Below are positions 46,544 to 53,131 of a stretch of 63,999 bases of DNA, one piece after another (the first letter of the stretch is position 1; the number at the start of each line of letters is the position of its first letter). Source of the stretch: a virus. The stretch lies in the IMG/VR virus record IMGVR_UViG_3300030101_003107, positions 1-63,999 of that record; one strand, written 5' to 3'. Position numbers and translations under genes: made by a program. The notes below the pieces were generated by a model, which worked only from the letters and a program-made list of their open reading frames with translations, had not been told where the DNA came from and ran no database searches.

Positions 46544-46657
46544 ATGAAAGTAACTAATAAAATAACAGGTGAAGACATAACTAAATATGTTATCGGTTTA
46601 CTAGAAGGTTTAATTACTCAAGATGAGTTTGAAGAACTAACTATGTTAACAAAATAA
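46544..46657 (+). CDS. 37-aa early protein
   Basis: 37 aa (KVTNKITGEDITKYVIGLLE, then GLITQDEFEELTML). The segment LLEGLITQDEFEEL resembles the short SHOCT-type oligomerisation helix pair. It starts 1 nt after the preceding stop and ends directly in early element copy 4. Confidence 0.5.
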   Translation: MKVTNKITGEDITKYVIGLLEGLITQDEFEELTMLTK

Positions 46658-46679
46658 ATACGATTACTAATGGATAATA
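46656..46679 (+). promoter_or_regulatory. Early element copy 4
   Basis: AAATACGATTACTAA then TGGATAATA, preceded by AACAAAAT. The ATG inside the element would add six residues to the next gene; I prefer the ATG at 46688. Confidence 0.7.
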
Positions 46680-46687
46680 ATAATGAT

Positions 46688-46879
46688 ATGAAAATTAAAT
46701 TAAAAGAACTAGAGGCACTACTAATCAGTCACGACTGGTACTATATGATGAGTGATGATAACCGTTGGTATAAACAAGGTAGAAAATCATTTGAATTAAT
46801 AACTAAACTAATGTTTGAGTTGAAAGACGGTGGTTACTATACCGAAGCAAATAACTTATACGATAAATACAGTAAATAA
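46688..46879 (+). CDS. 63-aa early protein, unknown
   Basis: 63 aa, hydrophilic, Trp/Tyr-containing (LLISHDWYYMMSDDNRWYKQ). Start chosen at 46688 because the upstream ATG (46670) lies within the conserved element. No family recognised. Confidence 0.55.
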   Translation: MKIKLKELEALLISHDWYYMMSDDNRWYKQGRKSFELITKLMFELKDGGYYTEANNLYDKYSK

Positions 46880-46880
46880 T

Positions 46881-47165
46881 ATGAAGAGAATTAAATTAAC
46901 AGTACTAACATTACTACTAGGTGGTATATGTTACGGTCAAACTCAAGTAAAAGACGACGCGTTAACTAAAAAAATGGCGTACATTGAATCAGTGAATACT
47001 ATTCAAGATATAATAGAGTGGATGAAGTCAGATATAGACAATGAAGTAATCGACAAAGATTACGGTGAAACGTACATAGAAAACTTAGTAGGTTTATTAT
47101 CAAGACTAGAAGATATTAATGCAGGTTACGTATTCGACTGCGAAAACTGCGATGAAATAGATTAA
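46881..47165 (+). CDS. Exported early protein
   Basis: 94 aa from the ATG at 46881. The Sec signal peptide (MKRIKLTVLTLLLGGICYGQ) is of Bacteroidota style with cleavage near YGQ. The mature ~75 residues are acidic and helical and end in DCENCDEID with two Cys. It is the first of three consecutive exported proteins. Upstream in-frame codons (from 46830) are rejected because they would bury the signal peptide. Confidence 0.65.
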   Translation: MKRIKLTVLTLLLGGICYGQTQVKDDALTKKMAYIESVNTIQDIIEWMKSDIDNEVIDKDYGETYIENLVGLLSRLEDINAGYVFDCENCDEID

Positions 47166-47166
47166 T

Positions 47167-47373
47167 ATGACAATAACTATAAAACAAATCGGCAAAACTT
47201 ACAAGGTAAGTAACGATAATACAGTAGAAGTAACTCATGACCATGACGCGGTAGTGTCTGTATGTGGTGAATACTATAAAAACAAATACACAGGCGAGTG
47301 GTTAAGTGAGTTAGAAGCTGAGCAAGCAATGATAGATAAATACGAAGAAGATGAATCAAATAAGTACTACTAA
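47167..47373 (+). CDS. 68-aa DHDAV protein, unknown
   Basis: 68 aa, acidic. TVEVTHDHDAVVSVCGEYYK resembles the 45395 protein (YTYDHDAVYS), suggesting a diverged paralogue. One base separates it from the exported protein; its stop overlaps the next ATG (TAATG). Confidence 0.55.
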   Translation: MTITIKQIGKTYKVSNDNTVEVTHDHDAVVSVCGEYYKNKYTGEWLSELEAEQAMIDKYEEDESNKYY

Positions 47374-47447
47374 TGTTTGAGTGGGCATGGGTAATATGTG
47401 CCTGTTGGTACTTAGGAAATATAATATATAGATATGATAAAAAATAA
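47373..47447 (+). CDS. 24-aa membrane microprotein
   Basis: Frame MFEWAWVICACWYLGNIIYR followed by YDKK: one Trp/Cys-rich hydrophobic helix with a positive end. Its start overlaps the previous stop, and it overlaps the lipoprotein start by 14 bp. Weak but consistent with coupled translation. Confidence 0.35.
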   Translation: MFEWAWVICACWYLGNIIYRYDKK

Positions 47448-47913
47448 ATTTATAGCGTCAGCAGTAGTAGCTACTCTTGCGCTAACATCTTGCGAAAAAA
47501 CTGACTATGATGTTCAGTTTGACAGAGATACTCATGTAAAAATCATGAGCGATAACAGTGTAAGCACTTACGCAGTGTCAACTTGTACTGGTAACGATAC
47601 TAGTTTTGTAGTTGATTTTGGTGTTGCTATGTGTATAAATGTAGCAAACCTGCCTGGTATTGACGACGTTCGCTACGATGAGTATGAGTTCTATGCTATG
47701 CTTGATGGCAGAAAAGTAAAAGGTTTTCAAAACCTAAAAGACCAAGTTAGTAATCTAGCGCAAGGTATAATTGAAGGAAATATTAACATGCAACTTTCAG
47801 GTCATGACGACTTAGCTGTGTACTTATTACACGAAAATATGTATAAAGCTCAGTTCTTTGTAGAGAACGGTGATGGTCAAATCTTTGAGTTACAACTAAA
47901 AGAAGTTTACTAA
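47434..47913 (+). CDS. Predicted lipoprotein
   Basis: 159 aa. The signal MIKNKFIASAVVATLALTSC ends in a lipobox with Cys20, so the mature protein is probably lipid-anchored. The mature part has several Cys (CTGND, AMCIN) and an acidic core (LPGIDDVRYDEYEFYAMLDG). Second of three exported early proteins. Surface or periplasmic interference with other phages is possible; no family recognised. Confidence 0.65.
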   Translation: MIKNKFIASAVVATLALTSCEKTDYDVQFDRDTHVKIMSDNSVSTYAVSTCTGNDTSFVVDFGVAMCINVANLPGIDDVRYDEYEFYAMLDGRKVKGFQNLKDQVSNLAQGIIEGNINMQLSGHDDLAVYLLHENMYKAQFFVENGDGQIFELQLKEVY

Positions 47914-48290
47914 TGAAAAAAATAACACTATCAGTTGCTCTACTATTAGGTAGTTTAGCGGCTAAAGCACAGACAGAATATATAGATATTACTAGTAAAA
48001 AACCGTTTGGCAGAAGTGAGATGGTGCTTTACAATGATGACACTAATTATTACGATTTAGAATACTTTTATTTAAGTAGATTTACTAAAAACTACCACTG
48101 GGTAAAGTATACTGACGCTAATAAAATTATTTTATCACTAAATGACGACAAAGGTGATAAGCGAGAAATATGTACTAAGCAAGATACTTTTAAAGTTTAC
48201 TGTCAAGTATATGATTCTTTTGCACAGCAATTGAAAATAAATGTATCAACTAAAGTATTTCAAGTATGGATTTCAAAACCTTTAAAATAA
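47913..48290 (+). CDS. Exported early protein, third of the cassette
   Basis: 125 aa. Signal peptide (KKITLSVALLLGSLAAKAQ) with cleavage after AKA. The mature region is rich in Tyr/Lys (YDLEYFYLSRFTKNYHWVKY) and beta strands. Start overlaps the stop of the lipoprotein gene. Unknown role. Confidence 0.65.
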   Translation: MKKITLSVALLLGSLAAKAQTEYIDITSKKPFGRSEMVLYNDDTNYYDLEYFYLSRFTKNYHWVKYTDANKIILSLNDDKGDKREICTKQDTFKVYCQVYDSFAQQLKINVSTKVFQVWISKPLK

Positions 48291-48295
48291 TAATT

Positions 48296-48397
48296 ATGAG
48301 AAAATTTTCACACACAGATATAGTAATAGTAGCTGTTCCGGCTATACTTATTGCTTTAATAGTATTTAACATTATTACTGTTGGTATTCAATTTTAA
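48296..48397 (+). CDS. 33-aa small membrane protein
   Basis: 33 aa: DIVIVAVPAILIALIVFNII is a clear membrane helix after a short basic start (MRKFSHT). Six bases after the preceding stop. Ends just before early element copy 5. Confidence 0.5.
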   Translation: MRKFSHTDIVIVAVPAILIALIVFNIITVGIQF

Positions 48398-48405
48398 TAC
48401 AAATT

Positions 48406-48429
48406 AAATACGATTACTATTGGATAATA
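48406..48429 (+). promoter_or_regulatory. Early element copy 5
   Basis: AAATACGATTACTAT then TGGATAATA. The centre ACTAT followed by GG-A is the closest match here to the T7-class TCACTATAGGG core (one base shorter). It drives the zinc-ribbon gene and the structured RNAs downstream. Confidence 0.7.
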
Positions 48430-48452
48430 TATATGACAAAAGCTTATTAAAT

Positions 48453-48668
48453 ATGAATAAATATTGTAAATGTGGTGAGCCCGTACACCCAGTTAGACAA
48501 AAATACGGGTACAAAACATGTGTTAAATGTAGTAATGTAGAGCGTGTCGCATCGGCACCTATTACTAATCATAAAACAGGTAACACAATACAAATAGTAT
48601 CACAGGCAATGTCTGTTGCTATACACAAGGCGAGTAGGCGTAAAGGCTACGGTACTTGTCTTAGATAA
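48453..48668 (+). CDS. Small zinc-ribbon protein
   Basis: 71 aa from the ATG at 48453. CKCGEPVHPVRQKYGYKTCV followed by KC makes a CxC...CxxC zinc ribbon like small DksA/TraR-type proteins. The remainder is basic (SRRKGYGTCLR). It could bind RNA polymerase or RNA. It is directly upstream of the structured RNAs; the TAA stop is 48666-48668. Confidence 0.6.
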   Translation: MNKYCKCGEPVHPVRQKYGYKTCVKCSNVERVASAPITNHKTGNTIQIVSQAMSVAIHKASRRKGYGTCLR

Positions 48669-48671
48669 TAT

Positions 48672-48745
48672 ACGAGGAGTGAAGTTGGAAGTTAGCGCAT
48701 AAATCTGCAAGACAGTAGCCCACTAACTCAAACACTTCACCTCGT
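48672..48745 (+). ncRNA. Structured RNA element A
   Basis: ACGAG (48672-48676) pairs with CTCGT (48741-48745). After a two-base bulge, GTGAAGT (48679-48685) pairs with ACTTCAC (48734-48740). Inside, AGTTAG (48690-48695) pairs with CTAACT (48723-48728). A T run follows. It is not a standard tRNA (no T-loop). See element B for the covarying partner. Confidence 0.5.
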
Positions 48746-48752
48746 TTTATAT

Positions 48753-48841
48753 ACGAGCGTGGCGCGTGAGACGTGTTCAGTAAAATGGAACTAACAGGTG
48801 AGGCCCCAGCCTGACTGTTCTTACTCACTTGGCCACCTCGT
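48753..48841 (+). ncRNA. Structured RNA element B (paralogue of A)
   Basis: ACGAG pairs with CTCGT (48837-48841) as in element A; after a one-base bulge GTGGC pairs with GCCAC, a base-paired substitution of A's GTGAAGT/ACTTCAC. Inner stems are GTGAG/CTCAC (48766-48770, 48824-48828), GTTC/GAAC (48775-48778, 48788-48791), AACAG/CTGTT and AGGC/GCCT. A T run follows (TTTTA). The compensatory differences argue for selection on RNA structure. Confidence 0.5.
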
Positions 48842-48854
48842 TTTACAATTGACT

Positions 48855-48974
48855 GGTAGTGTTAGTCTCACGTAGCATCTATCGCGAGAAGCTAAAGACA
48901 TTGCTCGCAGGCTAGTCACCAAACAGCTAGGTATTGGCAATACAGGTTTGAGGTTCGATTCCTCACTAGCTACT
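48855..48974 (+). ncRNA. tRNA-like 3' half / multi-hairpin RNA
   Basis: A T-arm of perfect tRNA type (TGAGG-TTCGATT-CCTCA, 48949-48965), with CTAGCTA as acceptor-like strand, is preceded by an anticodon-like loop TTGGCAA (48934-48940) in a short GTA/TAC stem. A GCGAG/CTCGC hairpin and a CTAG/CTAG hairpin lie upstream. I could not fold a full cloverleaf: the D-arm and acceptor 5' strand do not fit. It may be a degenerate tRNA, an attachment-site remnant or part of the A/B RNA system. Confidence 0.35.
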
Positions 48975-48988
48975 AAAATTAAATAACT

Positions 48989-49174
48989 ATGAATATAATA
49001 ACAGTATTAGATTACGAAAGCGGTAAAGTATGGCAGTATAAAGTAGATGCAGTCGAGTATGTTCAGGTCGAAACCATTGAAGAAATACTTCAAGAACAAG
49101 GACATAAGCTAGAAGACATCGACTATATGATACACGCAGACGAAACTATTAACAAAATTAAAATTGAATTATGA
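48989..49174 (+). CDS. 61-aa early protein, unknown
   Basis: 61 aa, acidic, beta-alpha type (YESGKVWQYKVDAVEYVQVE). No family recognised. It follows the 320-nt RNA region and overlaps the next frame by ATGA. Confidence 0.55.
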   Translation: MNIITVLDYESGKVWQYKVDAVEYVQVETIEEILQEQGHKLEDIDYMIHADETINKIKIEL

Positions 49175-49236
49175 GCAGATTAAAACCATTAACTAAGCCA
49201 AAAGGTATATTTTTGGTAACAAACCCAGGAAAATAA
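49171..49236 (+). CDS. 21-aa microprotein
   Basis: A 21-codon frame starting in an ATGA overlap (MSRLKPLTKPKGIFLVTNPG). Basic start, short hydrophobic end. Kept only because of the coupling; it may be spurious. Confidence 0.3.
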   Translation: MSRLKPLTKPKGIFLVTNPGK

Positions 49237-49237
49237 T

Positions 49238-49777
49238 ATGGAATACATGTCAACAGAAATTAGAAGTGCGCGCGAAGCAATGACTGTCTTTAAGATACTA
49301 GGTATCAAAGACGTCACTACAGATCGCCAACGTAAAAACGGTACACAAGTATTTGAGTTACCAATACAACAAATGTATCAAAGCTTAATACCAAAACCTT
49401 TACGTTTTGCTACTTACAAAGCAGGTTATGTTAGAAATGTAAGTGAGTACAACTCAAGTCCTTACCAAATTAACAAAACGAAAAAACGACCAGCAGGCAA
49501 AGGTTATCACTTTGAAACGGTTGAGCGTATACTTATTCCAAATTGGGAAGAGCGATTGATATACTTAGCTAAGTTTATTATCAAGAACTACTATAAAAAG
49601 CCTACATACTTAATTAACGACTATGTTATTAAGTGTTTGAAAGAAGCTTATTTTAGAGACTATAACAATAATCCTAACAATAGACTACCATTTGGCGATA
49701 TTGTTCACCCAGACTCTTCGCCAGTAGATGATATACAAGTAATTATTAACGGGCATAGGTATAACCTTACAAATTAA
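49238..49777 (+). CDS. 179-aa early protein, unknown
   Basis: 179 aa, basic, mixed alpha/beta, with Tyr/Asn-rich stretches (RFATYKAGYVRNVSEYNSSP, YFRDYNNNPNNRLPFG). No motif of a known family. Early element copy 6 overlaps its last codons. Confidence 0.6.
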   Translation: MEYMSTEIRSAREAMTVFKILGIKDVTTDRQRKNGTQVFELPIQQMYQSLIPKPLRFATYKAGYVRNVSEYNSSPYQINKTKKRPAGKGYHFETVERILIPNWEERLIYLAKFIIKNYYKKPTYLINDYVIKCLKEAYFRDYNNNPNNRLPFGDIVHPDSSPVDDIQVIINGHRYNLTN

Positions 49778-49799
49778 ATACGAATACTAACGGATAATA
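49776..49799 (+). promoter_or_regulatory. Early element copy 6
   Basis: AAATACGAATACTAA then CGGATAATA, preceded by TTACAAATT. Leads to the ATG at 49825. Confidence 0.7.
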
Positions 49800-49824
49800 T
49801 TATAAACCAATTAAATAAACCATT

Positions 49825-50196
49825 ATGACAAAAACAGAATTACAAGCAAAGATAGAAGCTTTGCAAACAGCTCTTGAAACTAAAGCGCAAGAGCAAAACG
49901 CATATCAAGGTCAAATTGATACACTTAAAAAACAACTAGAAGACTTAAACAAACCAAAGCTTACTGGTCTTCAGTTCGATAAGTTACATGAAGCTATTGA
50001 AGAAGGTATTGGTAGTTACGATTTTAGTGATACTGATTGTTATAGTATTGACTACGGTATTGACTACGATGGCAGAGTACATTGCGAATCATTTGACTTT
50101 GAAAACGCTGATGACTTAGCTCATGAAATATACGAACAAGTAGCACGTTTATTTGCTGAAGCAGATGAAGATAATAACCAAGAAAACCAAGATTAA
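49825..50196 (+). CDS. Coiled-coil acidic early protein
   Basis: 123 aa. Residues 2-45 are a coiled coil (KTELQAKIEALQTALETKAQ). The rest is acidic/Asp-Tyr-rich (YDFSDTDCYSIDYGIDYDGR) and ends in Glu/Asp/Asn. DNA-mimic or dimeric regulator functions are possible but unproven. Confidence 0.55.
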   Translation: MTKTELQAKIEALQTALETKAQEQNAYQGQIDTLKKQLEDLNKPKLTGLQFDKLHEAIEEGIGSYDFSDTDCYSIDYGIDYDGRVHCESFDFENADDLAHEIYEQVARLFAEADEDNNQENQD

Positions 50197-50197
50197 C

Positions 50198-50431
50198 ATG
50201 AAAACATTATATAACAGTTTAAAGCCAGAGTACATAGAAGCGCTTGAATCTCATGCAGAGAAATATCCTGCGTCAGTTAGAGCTATTAAAAAAGCACTAA
50301 AAAATAACTCGCTATGGTCACGTTTAACAGTACAACAAGTTAGAGACTTTATAACTTTTTCAGACAATGTAGTGTTTGAAACTAGTTATCAAGACTGGGC
50401 TTTTGGCACTAAATTTTTACAAAATGAATAG
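50198..50431 (+). CDS. 77-aa early protein, unknown
   Basis: 77 aa from the ATG at 50198, helical (TLYNSLKPEYIEALESHAEK). Start chosen after the preceding stop; in-frame upstream codons would overlap it. No family recognised. Confidence 0.5.
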   Translation: MKTLYNSLKPEYIEALESHAEKYPASVRAIKKALKNNSLWSRLTVQQVRDFITFSDNVVFETSYQDWAFGTKFLQNE

Positions 50432-50437
50432 TGAGTT

Positions 50438-50545
50438 ATGCGAAGATTAATATACGACATGTACTACGCTGAAGAGATTACTCCGGACGTAGCCGCAAGA
50501 TTATTAAATAAATTAGAAGAATTAAGAAATAAAAAAAGAAGATGA
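50438..50545 (+). CDS. 35-aa basic microprotein
   Basis: 35 aa (YDMYYAEEITPDVAARLLNK, Lys/Arg tail), helical. Its TGA stop overlaps the next ATG (ATGA). The coupling on both sides supports it as a real gene. Confidence 0.5.
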   Translation: MRRLIYDMYYAEEITPDVAARLLNKLEELRNKKRR

Positions 50546-50814
50546 CAGGACAAGAAGTAGAAAATTATATTAAAAACGAGCTTGGTCATGAGCCAAGACA
50601 CGATGTATATGCTATAGCAGATGCAGCAGATGAGCTAGCATATTTATATAGTAATAGTACAACAGCTAAACAAATTGTTGAGTTTATGTTAGCAGACAAA
50701 CCAATACCAACACTTTATACTCATAGCTATGGCTTTCATACGCGTAGCGGTAGAGGTTTACGAGAATTATTTACAGAAAATTATAACAGTTACGTAAGAA
50801 ACAATGGCGACTAG
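50542..50814 (+). CDS. 90-aa early protein, unknown
   Basis: 90 aa, neutral, helical N-terminus (VENYIKNELGHEPRHDVYAI) and a Gly/Arg-rich end (TRSGRGLRELFTENYNSY). No domain seen. Overlaps the following gene by 11 bp. Confidence 0.55.
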   Translation: MTGQEVENYIKNELGHEPRHDVYAIADAADELAYLYSNSTTAKQIVEFMLADKPIPTLYTHSYGFHTRSGRGLRELFTENYNSYVRNNGD

Positions 50815-51289
50815 AGCATTAATATGTTTTGCTAAACGTGAAGATAAAGTATCGTTTAGCGATTTTAAACTATACGACGACTGTGGTAGGCAAAGAGTCA
50901 CACACCAAATATATCACCACTATGATGGCGCGCCTAGCTTTTTAGGTGTTGCGTTAGCAGAATTTATTGATAATGTCGGTGATAAACACAACGGTATACA
51001 CTGTTTTGCAGCACAGCTGTTAACACACTTAAAAATGGGTGTACATTACGGTAAATGTAGTAACGATTCACATAACGTGTACCTAGAAACACCAGGCGTT
51101 GAGCACGGTGATCTTGACTATACATATTATTTATGGTGGGGTAAAGGCGAAGTATGGATAAGTATATTTAAAGTTGGTTTTAATTATAACTTAGATCCGC
51201 TATACGATGACAGAGATAAATGTATATTCGTAGGTAAGCCAAGTAATCTTATAGATAAATACAAACTAAATACGAACTCTGATGGATAA
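50804..51289 (+). CDS. Conserved phage early protein with HHYDG segment
   Basis: 161 aa. The segment VTHQIYHHYDGAPSFLGVAL is characteristic of a family seen in T7-like and other phages ('HHYDG...G'), of unknown function. Residues 60-120 are His/Trp-rich (YTYYLWWGKGEVW). The last codons lie in early element copy 7. Confidence 0.6.
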   Translation: MATRALICFAKREDKVSFSDFKLYDDCGRQRVTHQIYHHYDGAPSFLGVALAEFIDNVGDKHNGIHCFAAQLLTHLKMGVHYGKCSNDSHNVYLETPGVEHGDLDYTYYLWWGKGEVWISIFKVGFNYNLDPLYDDRDKCIFVGKPSNLIDKYKLNTNSDG

Positions 51290-51291
51290 TA
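51268..51291 (+). promoter_or_regulatory. Early element copy 7
   Basis: AAATACGAACTCTGA then TGGATAATA, preceded by ATACAAACT. It overlaps the end of the HHYDG gene and contains an ATG (51282); I start the next gene at 51291. Confidence 0.65.
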
Positions 51292-51548
51292 TGAACGACA
51301 AACAAATGCAAAAGCTAGCTAAATATATAGCAGCAGATCTTACTAAAAGAATTTATGGTATCGCAAACCCTGCTACTGAAGATAATGATATGATGTGGTA
51401 TGCAGACAGAGACGATGACCACGCTGTTGGTGAGTTAGCTAGGCTAATGACACTATTAAATCTATATCAAGACAGAGAAGAATATGAAAAGTGCCATTTA
51501 ATAAACAAGCACATTAAAAAATTAGAAAAAATAATAGAAAACTTATGA
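51291..51548 (+). CDS. 85-aa early protein, unknown
   Basis: 85 aa, helical (KQMQKLAKYIAADLTKRIYG; DDDHAVGELARLMTLLNLYQ). No family recognised. Overlaps the ligase start by ATGA. Start uncertain by three codons. Confidence 0.55.
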   Translation: MNDKQMQKLAKYIAADLTKRIYGIANPATEDNDMMWYADRDDDHAVGELARLMTLLNLYQDREEYEKCHLINKHIKKLEKIIENL

Positions 51549-52417
51549 TGAGAAAAAAACCAATGCTAGCATATCCTGTTAGCGACAAACCAATTGATTA
51601 TACCAAACCTGTATTCATGCAACCAAAGCTTGACGGCGTACGTTGTCTTATACAAGCTGAGCCAGATTACTCAAGTTCTGGTTATCCTATACCTGGTGTT
51701 AGAGTAACAGCTTATTCACGTACAGGTAAAGAGTGGAAAAACATTGACCACATACTACAAAGCCTCAAGCCTTTTTTTGATGCTAACCCTGATGTTATAC
51801 TCGATGGCGAGTTATACAATCATGCGTTACGTGATGACTTTGAAAAGATTATATCTTGTGTACGTAAACAAAAGCCAACAGATGCTGACAGAGCTGAGTC
51901 GCGTAAGCTTGTACAGTTTCACTGTTACGATATTGTAGATGAAACACTTGACTTTCAATCGCGTAGTATAAGACTTAATACATTATTAAAGCCAACATAC
52001 GGTATTAAACTAGTTAAAACTATTGTAACTCCAACAGAGTCCCAAGCTAAAGTTAATCACGCTAGAAACTTAGATGCTGGCTACGAAGGCTCTATACTAC
52101 GTCTAAACGATGTCTATCAATGTAAACGTTCACATAGCTTACGTAAGTTCAAAGACTTTCACGATGCTGAAGCTGTACTAACCGACTGGGTCGAAGGTAA
52201 AGGCAAGCGTGCCGGTACTATTGGCAAGTTCATGGCTGTCGATGCTGATGGTAATGAGTTTGGCATGCCAGTCATGGATAATTTTAAAAAGTTACAAACA
52301 ATGTTTGATGAGATGAAAACTTGGGTTGGTAAAGAAGCTACGTTCACATACTTTGAGCGTACAAAAGCTAACAGCTACAGACATCCATTATTTAAAGCAA
52401 TACGTGATTATGAGTGA
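51545..52417 (+). CDS. ATP-dependent DNA ligase
   Basis: 290 aa, minimal phage-type ligase without extra domains. Motif I KLDGVR has the AMP-accepting lysine at residue 28; then GELYNHA (motif III), YEGSILRL (IV) and the motif V region KFKDFHDAEAVL lead into a C-terminal OB fold (VEGKGKRAGTIGKFMAVDAD, ending TYFERTKANSYRHPLF). It seals nicks during replication and recombination. Upstream genes are coupled (ATGA). Confidence 0.9.
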   Translation: MMRKKPMLAYPVSDKPIDYTKPVFMQPKLDGVRCLIQAEPDYSSSGYPIPGVRVTAYSRTGKEWKNIDHILQSLKPFFDANPDVILDGELYNHALRDDFEKIISCVRKQKPTDADRAESRKLVQFHCYDIVDETLDFQSRSIRLNTLLKPTYGIKLVKTIVTPTESQAKVNHARNLDAGYEGSILRLNDVYQCKRSHSLRKFKDFHDAEAVLTDWVEGKGKRAGTIGKFMAVDADGNEFGMPVMDNFKKLQTMFDEMKTWVGKEATFTYFERTKANSYRHPLFKAIRDYE

Positions 52418-52496
52418 TAAATTAAAACTAAAAATTCAACACATGTTGAAAACATTAAAACCAATTGAGACTGTGACAACAGCCTCTAATAAATAA
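52410..52496 (+). CDS. 28-aa microprotein overlapping ligase end
   Basis: 28-codon frame (SDKLKLKIQHMLKTLKPIET), basic-helical. It overlaps the ligase gene by 8 bp and precedes a 14-bp gap. Codon use is similar to neighbours. Weak evidence. Confidence 0.35.
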   Translation: MSDKLKLKIQHMLKTLKPIETVTTASNK

Positions 52497-52510
52497 CTAA
52501 TAACAGGCTA

Positions 52511-53131
52511 ATGTCATACGAGAGAAACCTAACATACCTAAATAATAAACGTTTAATATACAGGCGACATCCAGTATCAGATAAACCAGACATTGATACT
52601 AAAGAGTTTATGTATTTTGAAAACGGTACGCATCAATGCTACGAGCTATTTAGATCAACAGCAAAGATTACTACGTATCGTTCGCTTAAATGGCATTTAC
52701 TAGTACTTTGGTATTTAAACCCTAACCTCAACCAAGACGACTTTATACAACTAGCTGAATATATAGTACACAAGCCAAATGGCTTTGTAAGTTTTAACGT
52801 ATCAGAACGTTTGCTAGAAAAAGTTGTCTACGAGGTTAGCATGTCTGACCTTGATCGTCCACCTAAAAATAAATTACGTAAAGTTATATTTAAACCGTTT
52901 AGTGGCTTAACAAAAGAAATGAAATTATCTATTGTAGGCCAGCTAGTTGGTCAAAGTCCTAGAGTTTGTTCTGACGACATATATGAAGTTATGATAGATA
53001 TGCATGACATGGGCAAAAAGATTACAATAGGACGTATCGCAGGTCTGTTAGACTGTTCGTCACGTACAATATATAGACACATGTGTAACGAACTTAAAAA
53101 AGAAAAAGAATTACTTAACCAACAACTATGA
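52511..53131 (+). CDS. Helix-turn-helix early protein
   Basis: 206 aa. The C-terminal ~40 residues contain a helix-turn-helix (KITIGRIAGLLDCSSRTIYR, then HMCNELKKE). The N-terminal 150 residues have helices with Arg-rich ends (KPNGFVSFNVSERLLEKVVY) and DRPPKNKLRKVIFKPF. It overlaps the sigma gene by four bases, so the two are probably made together. Possibly a replication initiator or regulator; no family signature seen. Confidence 0.6.
   Translation: MSYERNLTYLNNKRLIYRRHPVSDKPDIDTKEFMYFENGTHQCYELFRSTAKITTYRSLKWHLLVLWYLNPNLNQDDFIQLAEYIVHKPNGFVSFNVSERLLEKVVYEVSMSDLDRPPKNKLRKVIFKPFSGLTKEMKLSIVGQLVGQSPRVCSDDIYEVMIDMHDMGKKITIGRIAGLLDCSSRTIYRHMCNELKKEKELLNQQL

Noticed and set aside
48855-48974. 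Ordinary tRNA gene
   Set aside because: The T-arm is perfect, but no consistent D-arm or acceptor stem could be folded; kept only as tRNA-like.
52159-52347. 62-aa minus-strand frame in the ligase gene
   Set aside because: Antisense of a conserved ligase and opposite to the early transcription direction.
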